From Stutzerimonas stutzeri (lineage in GTDB: Bacteria > Pseudomonadota > Gammaproteobacteria > Pseudomonadales > Pseudomonadaceae): 64,000 nucleotides of DNA. A model generated the notes under the pieces. The model ran no database searches and had not been told where the DNA came from. It was given only the letters and a program-made list of their open reading frames with translations. The position numbers were made by a program, and so were the translations under genes. The stretch covers positions 118,590 to 182,589 of the forward strand of contig NZ_JAMOIC010000009.1 in NCBI RefSeq assembly GCF_024448895.1, given 5' to 3'. Below are positions 45,922 to 54,387 of this stretch, one piece after another. The first letter of the stretch is position 1. Every line of letters begins with the position of its first letter.

Positions 45922-46428
45922 ATGGCACAGTTTTCATTTTCCTTCGACGCTTCCCTCCTCGTTCGAGATGATCAGGGTCACTACCTGCCTGCAACGGCCG
46001 AACAGATCCTTGAAGCGGCACGTCAGGTCGTCGACCAGAAGGTGCGCCGCGGTGCTCCGTTTACGTCGCCTGATATCGTCAAGGAGTACCTGGGTGCCAA
46101 GCTCGCTGGATTCGAGCACGAGGTCTTTGCGGTGCTGTTTCTAGACAGTAGAAATCGTCTGATTCGTTACGTTGAAATGTTCCGGGGGACCATCGACAGC
46201 GCCTCTGTGCATCCGCGTGAAGTGGTCAAGGAAGCCCTTAAGCTAAATGCGGCAGCCGTAATCTATTCGCACAACCATCCAAGTGGGCATCCGGATCCAA
46301 GCGAGGCGGACAAGGTGCTGACCGGCCGGCTAAAAGAGGCTCTGGGTCTTGTAGATGTCCGGACCCTAGATCACATCATCGTGGCCGGCCACGAGCGGGT
46401 GTCGTTCGCAGAATTGGGACTGCTTTAG
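45922..46428 (+). CDS. radC: Short RadC-like JAB/MPN domain protein
   Basis: 168 residues with the JAMM metal motif SHNHPSGHPDPSEAD (H-x-H...S-x-x-D). It lacks most of the N-terminal helix-hairpin-helix of chromosomal RadC, as is usual for the RadC copies carried by islands and plasmids. Start ATG at 45922 with GGAG nine bases upstream. The biochemical role is unresolved; a DNA repair function is not established. Confidence 0.88.
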   Translation: MAQFSFSFDASLLVRDDQGHYLPATAEQILEAARQVVDQKVRRGAPFTSPDIVKEYLGAKLAGFEHEVFAVLFLDSRNRLIRYVEMFRGTIDSASVHPREVVKEALKLNAAAVIYSHNHPSGHPDPSEADKVLTGRLKEALGLVDVRTLDHIIVAGHERVSFAELGLL

Positions 46429-46434
46429 GGCAGC

Positions 46435-46455
46435 GGGGGCTTCGGCCCCCTTTTT
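46435..46455 (+). terminator. Intrinsic terminator after radC
   Basis: GGGGGC-TTCG-GCCCCC followed by a T run. Confidence 0.8.
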
Positions 46456-46614
46456 GTCCCATTGCAATCAGGCGCCATGGGCCGGGCTTTCAGACCATCG
46501 CCGTCCCCTATCAGCTGCCATGGCCCAATCGATTAATTGATTTGAGTGACCCAAAATCCCGGACCAAGTGATAGGAGCAGCACGCCGTTGCTGCCGTATT
46601 GCCTGAAAGGTAGA

Positions 46615-46633
46615 CTAACCAGGTTAGCTAACC
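46615..46633. promoter_or_regulatory. Overlapping palindromes, likely antitoxin autoregulatory site
   Basis: CTAACC-A-GGTTAG-CTAACC: three half-sites forming two overlapping palindromes immediately before the antitoxin ribosome site. Phd-type antitoxins bind such repeats to repress their own operon. Confidence 0.65.
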
Positions 46634-46644
46634 CGGAGAACGGC

Positions 46645-46905
46645 ATGACGGTCGAGAAGAATCCGAACGATGGTCCCAAGACCGTCAATATCCATGACGC
46701 AAAGACGCACCTCTCGCAGCTGATCCTCGAGGCCAGTCAGGGTAATCCCTTCGTGATTGCGAAGGCCGGAAAGCCGATGGTAAAGGTAGTTGGCATCAAC
46801 CAGGAACCCAAACCGCGGCTTGGCATGCTCCGTGGGGCTTACGTGGTTCCAGTGGATATCGATTCGCCTTTTCAGGATGAAATCGAGGCGATGTTCCAGG
46901 TATGA
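46645..46905 (+). CDS. Phd/YefM-family antitoxin
   Basis: 86 residues: KTVNIHDAKTHLSQLILEASQ is the DNA-binding Phd/YefM N-terminus, followed by FVIAKAGKPMVKVV and a C-terminal toxin-binding tail. Start at 46645 with CGGAGAA upstream. Overlaps the PIN toxin by ATGA. The operator immediately upstream fits autorepression. Confidence 0.9.
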   Translation: MTVEKNPNDGPKTVNIHDAKTHLSQLILEASQGNPFVIAKAGKPMVKVVGINQEPKPRLGMLRGAYVVPVDIDSPFQDEIEAMFQV

Positions 46906-47291
46906 AGCTGTTGCTAGATACTCATATCCTCCTATGGGCGTGTGCCGAGCCCGCGTCGCTGCCTGCCGAAGCCGTCGATCTCATCGAAGACCGGAGCAAC
47001 GAGCTGATTTTCAGCGCAGCCAGTATCTGGGAAGTCGCCATTAAGAGTGCAATGGGTAAGGCCAGCTTCCGGTTCGACCCGGCCGTACTCAGAAGAGCCC
47101 TGCTGGACGCCGACTACCGGGAGCTGGCCATGACAGGGCAACATGGCATCGCAGCGGCCGCACTTCCGCCCATCCACAACGATCCGTTCGATCGGATGCT
47201 GATTGGGCAGGCGCTTACGGAGGGTTTCGTTCTGGTAACCAAGGACCACGCCATCGCCAAATACTCCGGTCCGATCAGGCATATCCAGTAG
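46902..47291 (+). CDS. PIN-domain toxin (VapC-like)
   Basis: 129 residues: LLLDTHILLWA (first catalytic Asp), SAASIWEVAIK (Glu), and NDPFDRMLIGQAL with VTKDHAIAKY (later acidic residues), the full PIN ribonuclease set. VapC toxins cleave tRNA or rRNA when the antitoxin is lost. Overlap with the antitoxin gene shows a complete, apparently intact module. Confidence 0.9.
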   Translation: MKLLLDTHILLWACAEPASLPAEAVDLIEDRSNELIFSAASIWEVAIKSAMGKASFRFDPAVLRRALLDADYRELAMTGQHGIAAAALPPIHNDPFDRMLIGQALTEGFVLVTKDHAIAKYSGPIRHIQ

Positions 47292-47501
47292 CATCAAATG
47301 GGAAGTGTCGGCCTCGCCTAAACCGACTTGGCGACGCGGCTCCGATGCACAAGTCGCCAGCCGGCCAAGCTACAGATGCACCTATCTGGATGAACGGGAT
47401 ATAGGCGCCACCCATATTGCGCACTGACCTTGTAGCTAATATGTGGGCAACCTAAGAGCCATCTATGCTGTTGGTATACCCGCTTGTGGCACTGCACCGA
47501 C

Positions 47502-48047
47502 ATGAAATCAAACGAACGAGACAAGCTGCTTCAGATCCTGAAGGATCGCTTCGAGAACAATAGGAACCGCCATCCGGATTTCGCGTGGGATGAGATCGAA
47601 TCAAGGATTGAATCCCGGTCCGACCTTCTGCTTTCGCTCAGTTTGATGGAGACAACGGGGGGCGAGCCGGACGTTGTTGCTTTCGATCATGCGCAAAGCC
47701 GGTACACGTTCTGCAACTGCTCAGCCGAGAGCCCGAATGGTCGTAGGAGCCTGTGTTACGACCAGGCGGCACTCGACCAACGCAAGGCCAACAAGCCTCA
47801 AGGTGGCGCCGTCGAGGTCGCGGCCGAAATGGGCGTTGAGTTGCTGGACGAACAGCAATACCGAACCCTGCAACTGTTCGGCGAATTCGACACCAAAACC
47901 TCCAGCTGGGTAACGACACCCAAAGGCATTCGCTCGCTCGGGGGCGCACTATTCTGCGATCGCCGCTACGGTGTGGTATTTACCTACCACAACGGCGCAC
48001 AGTCGTACTACGCGGCCAGGGGATTTCGCGCCCTTCTCCACATCTGA
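47502..48047 (+). CDS. DUF4256 family protein
   Basis: 181 residues: LLQILKDRFENNRNRHP, LSLSLMETTGGEPDVVAF, RRSLCYDQAALDQRKANKP and the terminal GGALFCDRRYGVVFTYHNGA are DUF4256 features. Function unknown. ATG at 47502 is preferred over the upstream ATG at 47484. Confidence 0.85.
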   Translation: MKSNERDKLLQILKDRFENNRNRHPDFAWDEIESRIESRSDLLLSLSLMETTGGEPDVVAFDHAQSRYTFCNCSAESPNGRRSLCYDQAALDQRKANKPQGGAVEVAAEMGVELLDEQQYRTLQLFGEFDTKTSSWVTTPKGIRSLGGALFCDRRYGVVFTYHNGAQSYYAARGFRALLHI

Positions 48048-48135
48048 TCAGCGTCGCGCCTCGGTAGCAACCGTCTACGCCGGGCGGGGTCGGACGAGCT
48101 GACGCGGGTCTTGGCTGTAGCGTGATTAGCGAGCA

Positions 48136-48333
48136 TCACGAGATGGCGCAATCATCCCGCTTGCATATCGTGAACTCGACAGTCAGGACATCGCCTTGCT
48201 TGCCGGCCGGATGGTCGCTTGGCGCGCGATGGACGGCCTCCACTGCGCTGTCTGCAAAGGTCTCGGCATAGAAAGTTGCCGCCTCGAGTGCGGTGCCGTC
48301 ATACCAGAGGCAGATGGTGTTCTTGCTGGTCAT
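48136..48333 (-). pseudogene. N-terminal remnant of a PhnB-like VOC protein
   Basis: 65 residues: KNTICLWYDGTALEAATFYA matches the start of PhnB/3-demethylubiquinone-methyltransferase-like VOC proteins (normally about 150 residues). Similarity ends at LTVEFTI, after which an unrelated tail leads to a stop. The metal-site and second half are missing. The upstream GGAG and ATG remain intact, so a short peptide may still be made. Confidence 0.75.
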
Positions 48334-48492
48334 CTTGAGGCTCCACTGATCACTGATAGATGAATGTAGCCGAGCAGGTAGCCTGCTGACGGCGGGACAC
48401 AGCGTCCGTCGTTCGCTCGACGCTGTCGGACGCGAACGCTGTCAATCTGCCGCGCATAGGCGGGACGAGTCCGCTTGGGCACAGCCGGGGAT

Positions 48493-49152
48493 CTACCCAG
48501 CCACCACCGCATCGCCGACAACGGCCTGGTTGTCCGGCGGCGCAGACGCCTCCGCGATGCGTGGCGGAGCCTTGGGTCGGGCGTACATGGACGTCAGATA
48601 CGCTTTCAACCTCGGTGCGTCCTCGAGCAGTTGCTCTTCGTTCGCCCAGTCCAACGTATAAGCGGCGTTGAAGTCGGCTACGCTGACCTGATCGGCAACA
48701 ATGAATGCGCGGTCCTGCATGTGACGATCGAGGACCGCAACCATTTCCAAGCATTCCTGCCTTGCCAGCTCGACATCCTGGGGCAATCGCTTCTCTGGCG
48801 GGTAAAGGAAGGTTTGACGGGCGATGCGCCACAAGGGCTGCTCGATCTCGGTCATCAGGAAGAAAATCCAGCGATACATCTGGGCCCGATCCTCCACTGA
48901 CTCCGGGATAAAACCGGCTTGGGGATACTTCTCGGCCAGGTAGAGTTGAATCGCGGCCGATTCGGTTACCACCAGGCTTCCGTCGACCAGCACCGGGACC
49001 TTGGCAGCGGGGTTGAGCGCTAAAAAGTCTGGTTGTCGGTTTTCACTATCCACGATGCTCACGGGGTGCATTTCGTAATCCAGCCCTAGCTCGTTGAGTA
49101 ACCAGATGGCGCGCAAAGCGCGGGTCGGGGGTGTTCCGTACAGTTTGATCAT
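48493..49152 (-). CDS. Glutathione S-transferase family protein
   Basis: 219 residues: KLYGTPPTRALRAIWLLNEL, KVPVLVDGSLVVTESAAIQLYLAEKYP (VP and ES glutathione contacts) and a helical C-terminal domain with VADQVSVADFNAAYTLDWA. ATG at 49152 with GGAG upstream. Substrate unknown. It is not a close copy of the GST at 14,407. Confidence 0.88.
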   Translation of the reverse strand: MIKLYGTPPTRALRAIWLLNELGLDYEMHPVSIVDSENRQPDFLALNPAAKVPVLVDGSLVVTESAAIQLYLAEKYPQAGFIPESVEDRAQMYRWIFFLMTEIEQPLWRIARQTFLYPPEKRLPQDVELARQECLEMVAVLDRHMQDRAFIVADQVSVADFNAAYTLDWANEEQLLEDAPRLKAYLTSMYARPKAPPRIAEASAPPDNQAVVGDAVVAG

Positions 49153-49444
49153 GGCCAGCTCCGTCGGGTTAAACAGACAGATTTCCGTCATTACCGATCT
49201 AGTCGTACAGCTCCCAATGAAATCGACACCTGCATCAAAATTCGTCGCGTTCGGTTTAGCCGGAGTTCTACGGGACGTGCCGCAACATGTCGGCCTTCAT
49301 GTCGCACAGCAGCGCCCTGCCTCACCAGAAATCCGAAAGGTGCCAAGCGCGAGCGCGGCGGCCGAATCAGGTTCTGCGTTAGCGCTGCCCGTTATCGGCA
49401 TGCCTACGCAGGCAAATGCAAACAAAGAGCTGTGTCTGAAAGCG

Positions 49445-49538
49445 CCCTTGGCCGACGAAGCTGCTCTAGGCTTGGTACAATTCGCAGCTTCCCCTTGGCC
49501 GACGAAGCTGCCCTAGGCTTGGTACAATTCGCAGCTTC
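49445..49538 (+). repeat. Two tandem 47-bp repeats carrying a promoter-like element
   Basis: The 47-base unit occurs twice with one mismatch, plus a short partial third copy. Each unit holds TTGGTACAAT, an extended -10 (TGG-TACAAT at 49476-49481 and 49523-49528), about 50-100 bases before the next gene. The promoter appears duplicated. Confidence 0.8.
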
Positions 49539-49583
49539 CCCTGGGCCGCTGAGCTGGCTTAATCGAATAAGGAACTCACTGCC

Positions 49584-50087
49584 ATGGCGTCCACGGATAA
49601 ACAGCACAAGCGTGCCCAGCGGGCTAAGGCCAAAGCGCAGCAGAACCGTTCAGGCCGGAAAAAGGCCGGGCTCAACGCCTTGCATTCGCTGCTGGCCAAT
49701 CCGCTGGTCAACGAGCCTTTCGATGATGTCGAAATCGACCTCAGCACCTTTGATTTCAAGGACATTGAAGAAAACGGCTTCGATCCGGCGCACTTCGACG
49801 ATCTGTTCCAGGCGATGAAAGTTGGCGAAGGCATCAGCCTGCTCGCAATGTGCCTGATCTTCCTCCAGTACCCGGTGCTCGAGCTCGTGGTCGCTGAGGA
49901 ATCCGAGGATGCTGCCATCGATTTCATGATGGGCTTGCTTATCGTCTATCGCAGTATGTTCCACGGCGACGACGAAGAAGCTGCGGTTAAATGGGTAGGC
50001 GGCGACACCTTCCAGCGCGCCTACAACGAAGCGTCGATGCTCCTGCAGAAGAAGTACAATCGCAGTGCCTCCCCTACTCGCGATTAG
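49584..50087 (+). CDS. Conserved hypothetical protein with basic N-terminus
   Basis: 167 residues. The first 30 are strongly basic (DKQHKRAQRAKAKAQQNRSG), the middle is acidic (DDVEIDLSTFDFKDIEENGF) and the rest helical and hydrophobic. No domain recognised. It is preceded by a duplicated promoter-like repeat and transcribed toward the HEAT-repeat gene. The basic tail suggests nucleic-acid or ribosome contact (inference). Confidence 0.7.
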   Translation: MASTDKQHKRAQRAKAKAQQNRSGRKKAGLNALHSLLANPLVNEPFDDVEIDLSTFDFKDIEENGFDPAHFDDLFQAMKVGEGISLLAMCLIFLQYPVLELVVAEESEDAAIDFMMGLLIVYRSMFHGDDEEAAVKWVGGDTFQRAYNEASMLLQKKYNRSASPTRD

Positions 50088-50169
50088 CCTGCAAACGGAA
50101 CAGCCACCGCTGCCCCGCGGTCACGCCAAACAGTTCCTAATAACGGACCATCTGGCTGCCTCAGCTCGA

Positions 50170-51525
50170 TTACCTGATGACACGTTGAACACTATCGCTG
50201 CGCAACAGCCCCCTGGAGACCAGGTGTTTCAGCTCGTCGCTGATCGCCTCGCGCTGCTTCTGGGGCGTCACCGGATCGACCATCAGATGCTGGCGATCAC
50301 ACCACAGCATCAATTGGCGCAGCCAGAAGGCTTGCAGTCCGTCCTTCGCGCCCAGGCGCGCCAGCAGGAATGCCAGTTGCTGCCAGCTGGGCAGCAGATG
50401 GAGCATTGCTTCACGGCGCGCCGGTGGCAGACCATGCCATCGCTGACCCAACATATCCTCCAGTTCAGGTGCCAGCCTTGACCAAGGTTGACTGCGTAAG
50501 CGCACGATTGCGGCATCAAATACACGGCCGGACGGATCATCCATAGCGTGGATGAGTTGAGGTAGATGCTCGTCACGCAATAGCCCCACCGCTGCGTGCC
50601 GGACGGTCGGATACGCCGAGCTCAGTGCTTCCATCAGCCACCTCGAGTCCAGCTCGACGTCAAGCTCCTTCGCTAGCCCAAGCACGCCTAGCCAACCCCG
50701 CTTCGTGCAAGGTCGTGCCTGGGTTAAACGCGTATGGAGCACCATTGCAGCATCAAGGCCATTCCGTGATGCAGCCCATCGCGCAAAACATCGGATGGCA
50801 GGCGAGGCATCCAGCAACGCCTCGCTTAACACGGCCTGTGGATCCTCGAGCAATGGCAGCAATGCACGCAGCACGCGCACGCGCACACTGGCGCCAGGTC
50901 GTACTGCCGCTTCGGCCAGTAAAGGCCGAGCCAGGGAAGGAGCCAACTCGCTGCAGGCTGATACGGCCATCAGGCGCACCGTAAGTTCTCGATGAGCGAG
51001 CGCAGCACTCAGGAGTGCCTCAGGCTCAGTACAGCCCTCCAGTAGTAACTCGAACAGATAGCGCGCAGCCCTACCCTGCCTGGTCAGGAAGTTTCGGTAG
51101 ACCTCATCTCGGATGGCGGGCGTTTGCAACACGACGCGCGCGGCCATAAGCGTCGGGCCGTGATCAGCGCGTTGCCGCGCCCCCAGCGCAAGGAGTGGAT
51201 CGAGAGCAAATAGCAACGCTTGCGTGTGGGATGCCGTCAGGTAGCGGTTCACTTCTGTTGCGGCGAGATCTCGTACCTGCGGCACCCAATCGTTGAGACG
51301 ATAAATCAGGGCCACCAGCGCCTGCGGAGAAGGCGCGTGGCTGAGCTCCCTTACCGCCACCTCCCGCACGAAGCCATTGTAATGGCGGCTCAACTCCATC
51401 CACGTTGCACTATCGCCAGAGCTGGCGAGCAGTTCGAGCGCCTCGTTGCGCCGGTAGTCGGCCGGTGATCGGTTGGCCGCCTGCCTGCTCTTCAATCGAT
51501 CCAGCCACCCTAATAATCCGCTCAA
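50170..51525 (-). CDS. HEAT-repeat protein
   Basis: 451 residues of helical hairpins of the HEAT type, for example REVAVRELSHAPSPQALVAL, VPQVRDLAATEVNRYL, LTVRLMAVSACSELAPSL, AIRCFARWAASRN and YPTVRHAAVGLLRD. No enzyme motif. Such solenoids are scaffolds. Start appears to be TTG at 51525. No signal peptide, so cytosolic. Confidence 0.78.
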   Translation of the reverse strand: MSGLLGWLDRLKSRQAANRSPADYRRNEALELLASSGDSATWMELSRHYNGFVREVAVRELSHAPSPQALVALIYRLNDWVPQVRDLAATEVNRYLTASHTQALLFALDPLLALGARQRADHGPTLMAARVVLQTPAIRDEVYRNFLTRQGRAARYLFELLLEGCTEPEALLSAALAHRELTVRLMAVSACSELAPSLARPLLAEAAVRPGASVRVRVLRALLPLLEDPQAVLSEALLDASPAIRCFARWAASRNGLDAAMVLHTRLTQARPCTKRGWLGVLGLAKELDVELDSRWLMEALSSAYPTVRHAAVGLLRDEHLPQLIHAMDDPSGRVFDAAIVRLRSQPWSRLAPELEDMLGQRWHGLPPARREAMLHLLPSWQQLAFLLARLGAKDGLQAFWLRQLMLWCDRQHLMVDPVTPQKQREAISDELKHLVSRGLLRSDSVQRVIR

Positions 51526-51673
51526 CTCTAGACGCCTCTCACCACGTGAAAAGCCATTATCTACCTAGACATTGATGCTGATTGTGCGGCTGACCCCATC
51601 TGCGCGTCGTCTTGGCAAAACTGCAGGATCCAGGCCACTGCCCACGCTTGCTATGCCGGCAACCCCTACAGGC

Positions 51674-51994
51674 CTATATGAAAATCTGCCCAGATCTGCC
51701 GCGCGGCAAGCGGTTTCGGCCCGGCAGTTGCGCCAGACGTTGTTGCCACTGCACGCGGGGTGACGGGCCCACGCTAGCTTTTGCAGCCGCAGCCGTCAGG
51801 GCTTTTTCTGCCTTGGCAGCCGCCCTCAACTCGGCAAGGCTTGGGGCCTTGCGCACCGGTTCGCTAGCAATCTTCTGGACCGAGCGAAGGCAGAGCTTGC
51901 ATGTGACCTCGGCGATTTCCGGAGTGTTTTTCAGGCTTGTCCCCGTGCGTCCACATGCAATGTTCGCCTCGGACGCGGAAAAGTGGATGGCCAT
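51674..51994 (-). CDS. Small hypothetical protein with a CxxC pair
   Basis: 106 residues: IACGRTG and VTCKLCLRSV give three cysteines that could bind zinc, followed by an Ala-rich helix (LAELRAAAKAEKALTAAAAK) and a basic tail. AGGAGA lies before the ATG, which supports translation. Not recognised. Confidence 0.6.
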   Translation of the reverse strand: MAIHFSASEANIACGRTGTSLKNTPEIAEVTCKLCLRSVQKIASEPVRKAPSLAELRAAAKAEKALTAAAAKASVGPSPRVQWQQRLAQLPGRNRLPRGRSGQIFI

Positions 51995-52234
51995 CGTGTG
52001 TCTCCTGCGTTTTTTGGGCGCGGGATTCTACACGGTTGCGCCACGGCCGAAAGACATGGGTGCTAACCCGCCGGAACGGTACGCCCCCTCATCGTCCCTA
52101 ACCGCTTGGCTGAATCTGCTTTGGCACGCCTCACAAAACTGAAGAATTGTGATCCGGGACCTTCCTGCCTCGAGTCGCTTGGCTAGCATGCGCATCCTTT
52201 TAAACCATTACGTCAAACCGCAAAGGAACTGCCA

Positions 52235-52675
52235 ATGAAACGACCAATTCTGCTTGGTCCCCTCCTCGCGCTGGCTATGTTGTCTGGTTGTGTCAGCTAC
52301 GAGCCTGAAACCTGGCTAAACAGGGGCCCGATCACCATAGACGCCAGCAGAACAGGGTATTGCTACACCGATGCCAACCTCATTGATGGCAAACGCATCT
52401 CGGGCACGCTTTGCGCAACGCCGACGTCTGGCTTCCTGATGAAGGGCGAACCTGAAATCCAGTTTGGCCCCTGGGGCATGAAATTTATGAAGGAGCTGGT
52501 TAGCAATACGACACAGGGGGTTGAGTACGACTACCAAGACAAGCGTGTTCGCCTTCAGTGTTCACCCGTGTTGGACAGTGCAAGTCAGGAAACGGGCCGT
52601 GACTGCACGGTGACGATGAATGCTCAACATCTGGTCAGCGCGACCTTCCTGTTCGTGCCTCAAGCGGCCCAATAA
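52235..52675 (+). CDS. Putative lipoprotein
   Basis: 146 residues with a type II signal peptide (MKRPILLGPLLALAMLSGC; lipobox LSGC). The mature part has four further cysteines (GYCY, TLCA, LQCS, RDCT) that could pair in the periplasm. AAAGGA precedes the start. No recognised domain; followed by a second lipoprotein gene on the same strand. Confidence 0.8.
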   Translation: MKRPILLGPLLALAMLSGCVSYEPETWLNRGPITIDASRTGYCYTDANLIDGKRISGTLCATPTSGFLMKGEPEIQFGPWGMKFMKELVSNTTQGVEYDYQDKRVRLQCSPVLDSASQETGRDCTVTMNAQHLVSATFLFVPQAAQ

Positions 52676-52752
52676 GCAGACGTTTGCCTTCGGAATTTCC
52701 CCAGCAGCGCGAACGCGCAACACCTAAACTCGTTACTCATGGATGACGCCGC

Positions 52753-53577
52753 ATGCCTAGAAAACTGTTTCCAATCTGCCTAACCGCGTTCTTCATAGCC
52801 GGATGTGCGGGCAAGGCGCCAAGCAATGAACCCCTGTCGCTTGCACAGAACGAAGAGCACCTGGTTGGTATCTGGGCCATGGTGCCGCTGCGTAACGGCA
52901 TCGCGAATGTCGTCGAGTACAGGGCTGACGGCAAGGCACTGCTGCACCCTTTCAACTGCGCAGAGTCGGGTCAGCCTGAAGTCGAGCAATCGGACTATCG
53001 GGTCGCCGATGACGGTCAGACGATCCACGTCAGCTCGCCGCATGATGAGTTCGATCTGAAGGTGCTGGAGTTCAACCGTCGCACAATGCGCCTCGGCCTG
53101 CATGTTGCAGGCTCCGGCCTGAAGTTTGCGTATCTCAAAGTTGAGAAAGCCGCGCCGCTGTGCGCGCTGTATCAGATGGACAATCTGCAGGCTAAGGCGA
53201 CCCCTTATCAGCAGAGCGATTTCGTCCCTGCCCCACGTGTACCCGCTCGCCCGGACCTGGATCGCTTCATCGGTAAGTGGGCGATCGACACCGGGCAGGT
53301 GCAGATTGGAATTCGGCGCGATGATGACGGCCAAGCTTTTCTCTACCAGGCCAACAGCGAGAACTGGCGTCACCTTTACAACGCAGTGCACTGGGTGGGC
53401 GATGAGTTGCACTACCAAAGCTACGCGTACTCGGAAAAGGAGTCGCTATACCGACATCCTTACCACAAGTCACAACATGCGACGATCATGCAGGCGCAGC
53501 CCGACGGCCTGATGAAACACTCATTCTTTATCGGTGAAACCAGGCACGATCTTGTGCTGAAGCGAGTCTCCGATTAA
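52753..53577 (+). CDS. Putative lipoprotein
   Basis: 274 residues with a lipoprotein signal (FPICLTAFFIAGCAG; lipobox IAGC). The mature protein appears beta-rich with lipocalin-like openings (LVGIWAMVPLRNGIANVVEYRAD; FIGKWAIDTGQVQIGI), perhaps two related modules. Function unknown. Follows the preceding lipoprotein gene by 77 bases and may share its transcript. Confidence 0.78.
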   Translation: MPRKLFPICLTAFFIAGCAGKAPSNEPLSLAQNEEHLVGIWAMVPLRNGIANVVEYRADGKALLHPFNCAESGQPEVEQSDYRVADDGQTIHVSSPHDEFDLKVLEFNRRTMRLGLHVAGSGLKFAYLKVEKAAPLCALYQMDNLQAKATPYQQSDFVPAPRVPARPDLDRFIGKWAIDTGQVQIGIRRDDDGQAFLYQANSENWRHLYNAVHWVGDELHYQSYAYSEKESLYRHPYHKSQHATIMQAQPDGLMKHSFFIGETRHDLVLKRVSD

Positions 53578-54387
53578 CGAAGCCACACGAGCGCGAGCTG
53601 ACTGTCGGTCACCGGTGGTCCTGTGTTGCAACCCCAAATGCGCGTACTCCCTGGATTCGCGGAGCACGCGTGCAGGGTCCAAATCGCATTTATTGCATTG
53701 TAGATATGCAAACCGGCACGGTGCTCGAAAACGCTGTGCGTGCCGTTTAGACATGACGCCGCCGCGCGCAATTTTGCTGGCCTTGGGCAACCGTGCGCAG
53801 CTACGGGCGATGCTCCGTGATGCCCGCCAATCTATCGCGTCATCACTGAGCAACTTCGAGTCGCTACCACCGTGCTGAACAAACTGGCGCCGCCGCTCGG
53901 TAACGCGCGAGGAATAAAAAAACCCCGCCGAAGCGGGGTTCTATAGCATGCGGTCTTTCCATTTGTCCTAGGCACCGCAATCCTCGCGGCGATCCTTTGG
54001 CCATCCAGGCTCGGCGCGCGTCCTGCGTCAATGCGTGCGCACTATGGGGCTAGCGGCCAAGAGTATCTACGGCTTAATCACGACGCAGAGCGTAGGCGAA
54101 TGCTTACAGCCGAAACATTTACGATGGTGCGCACTGTGCGCTGCCAAGACCCTACGGCGATAAGCGAAATCCTCATCGCAGCGTTGAGAATCACCAACTA
54201 CAAGGATTATTCCCGGACTGTAGTCGAGAAGGTTACGGACAGGTGAAGCGCTGGTCCGAAGAGCCTGGGGGGCGGCCCTTGACCCGGGCGCACCGGAAGC
54301 ATGGGGCCAGGCGTGGCTTAGCATGCTCAAGGAAATGAGTGTTGCGCCTCGATATGGGGAGCGATGACGCATGCGCCTTCGAGGTAA
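53578..54387. other. Intergenic region with a bidirectional hairpin
   Basis: About 810 bases between the lipoprotein and deacetylase genes. A hairpin AACCCCGC-CGAA-GCGGGGTT (53921-53940) with an A tract on its left could end minus-strand transcripts from the polysaccharide genes. The frame 54031-54246 shows no domain. Confidence 0.5.

Noticed and set aside
54031-54246. 71-codon frame in the 810-base gap before the deacetylase gene
   Set aside because: No domain and no ribosome site; may be decayed sequence.
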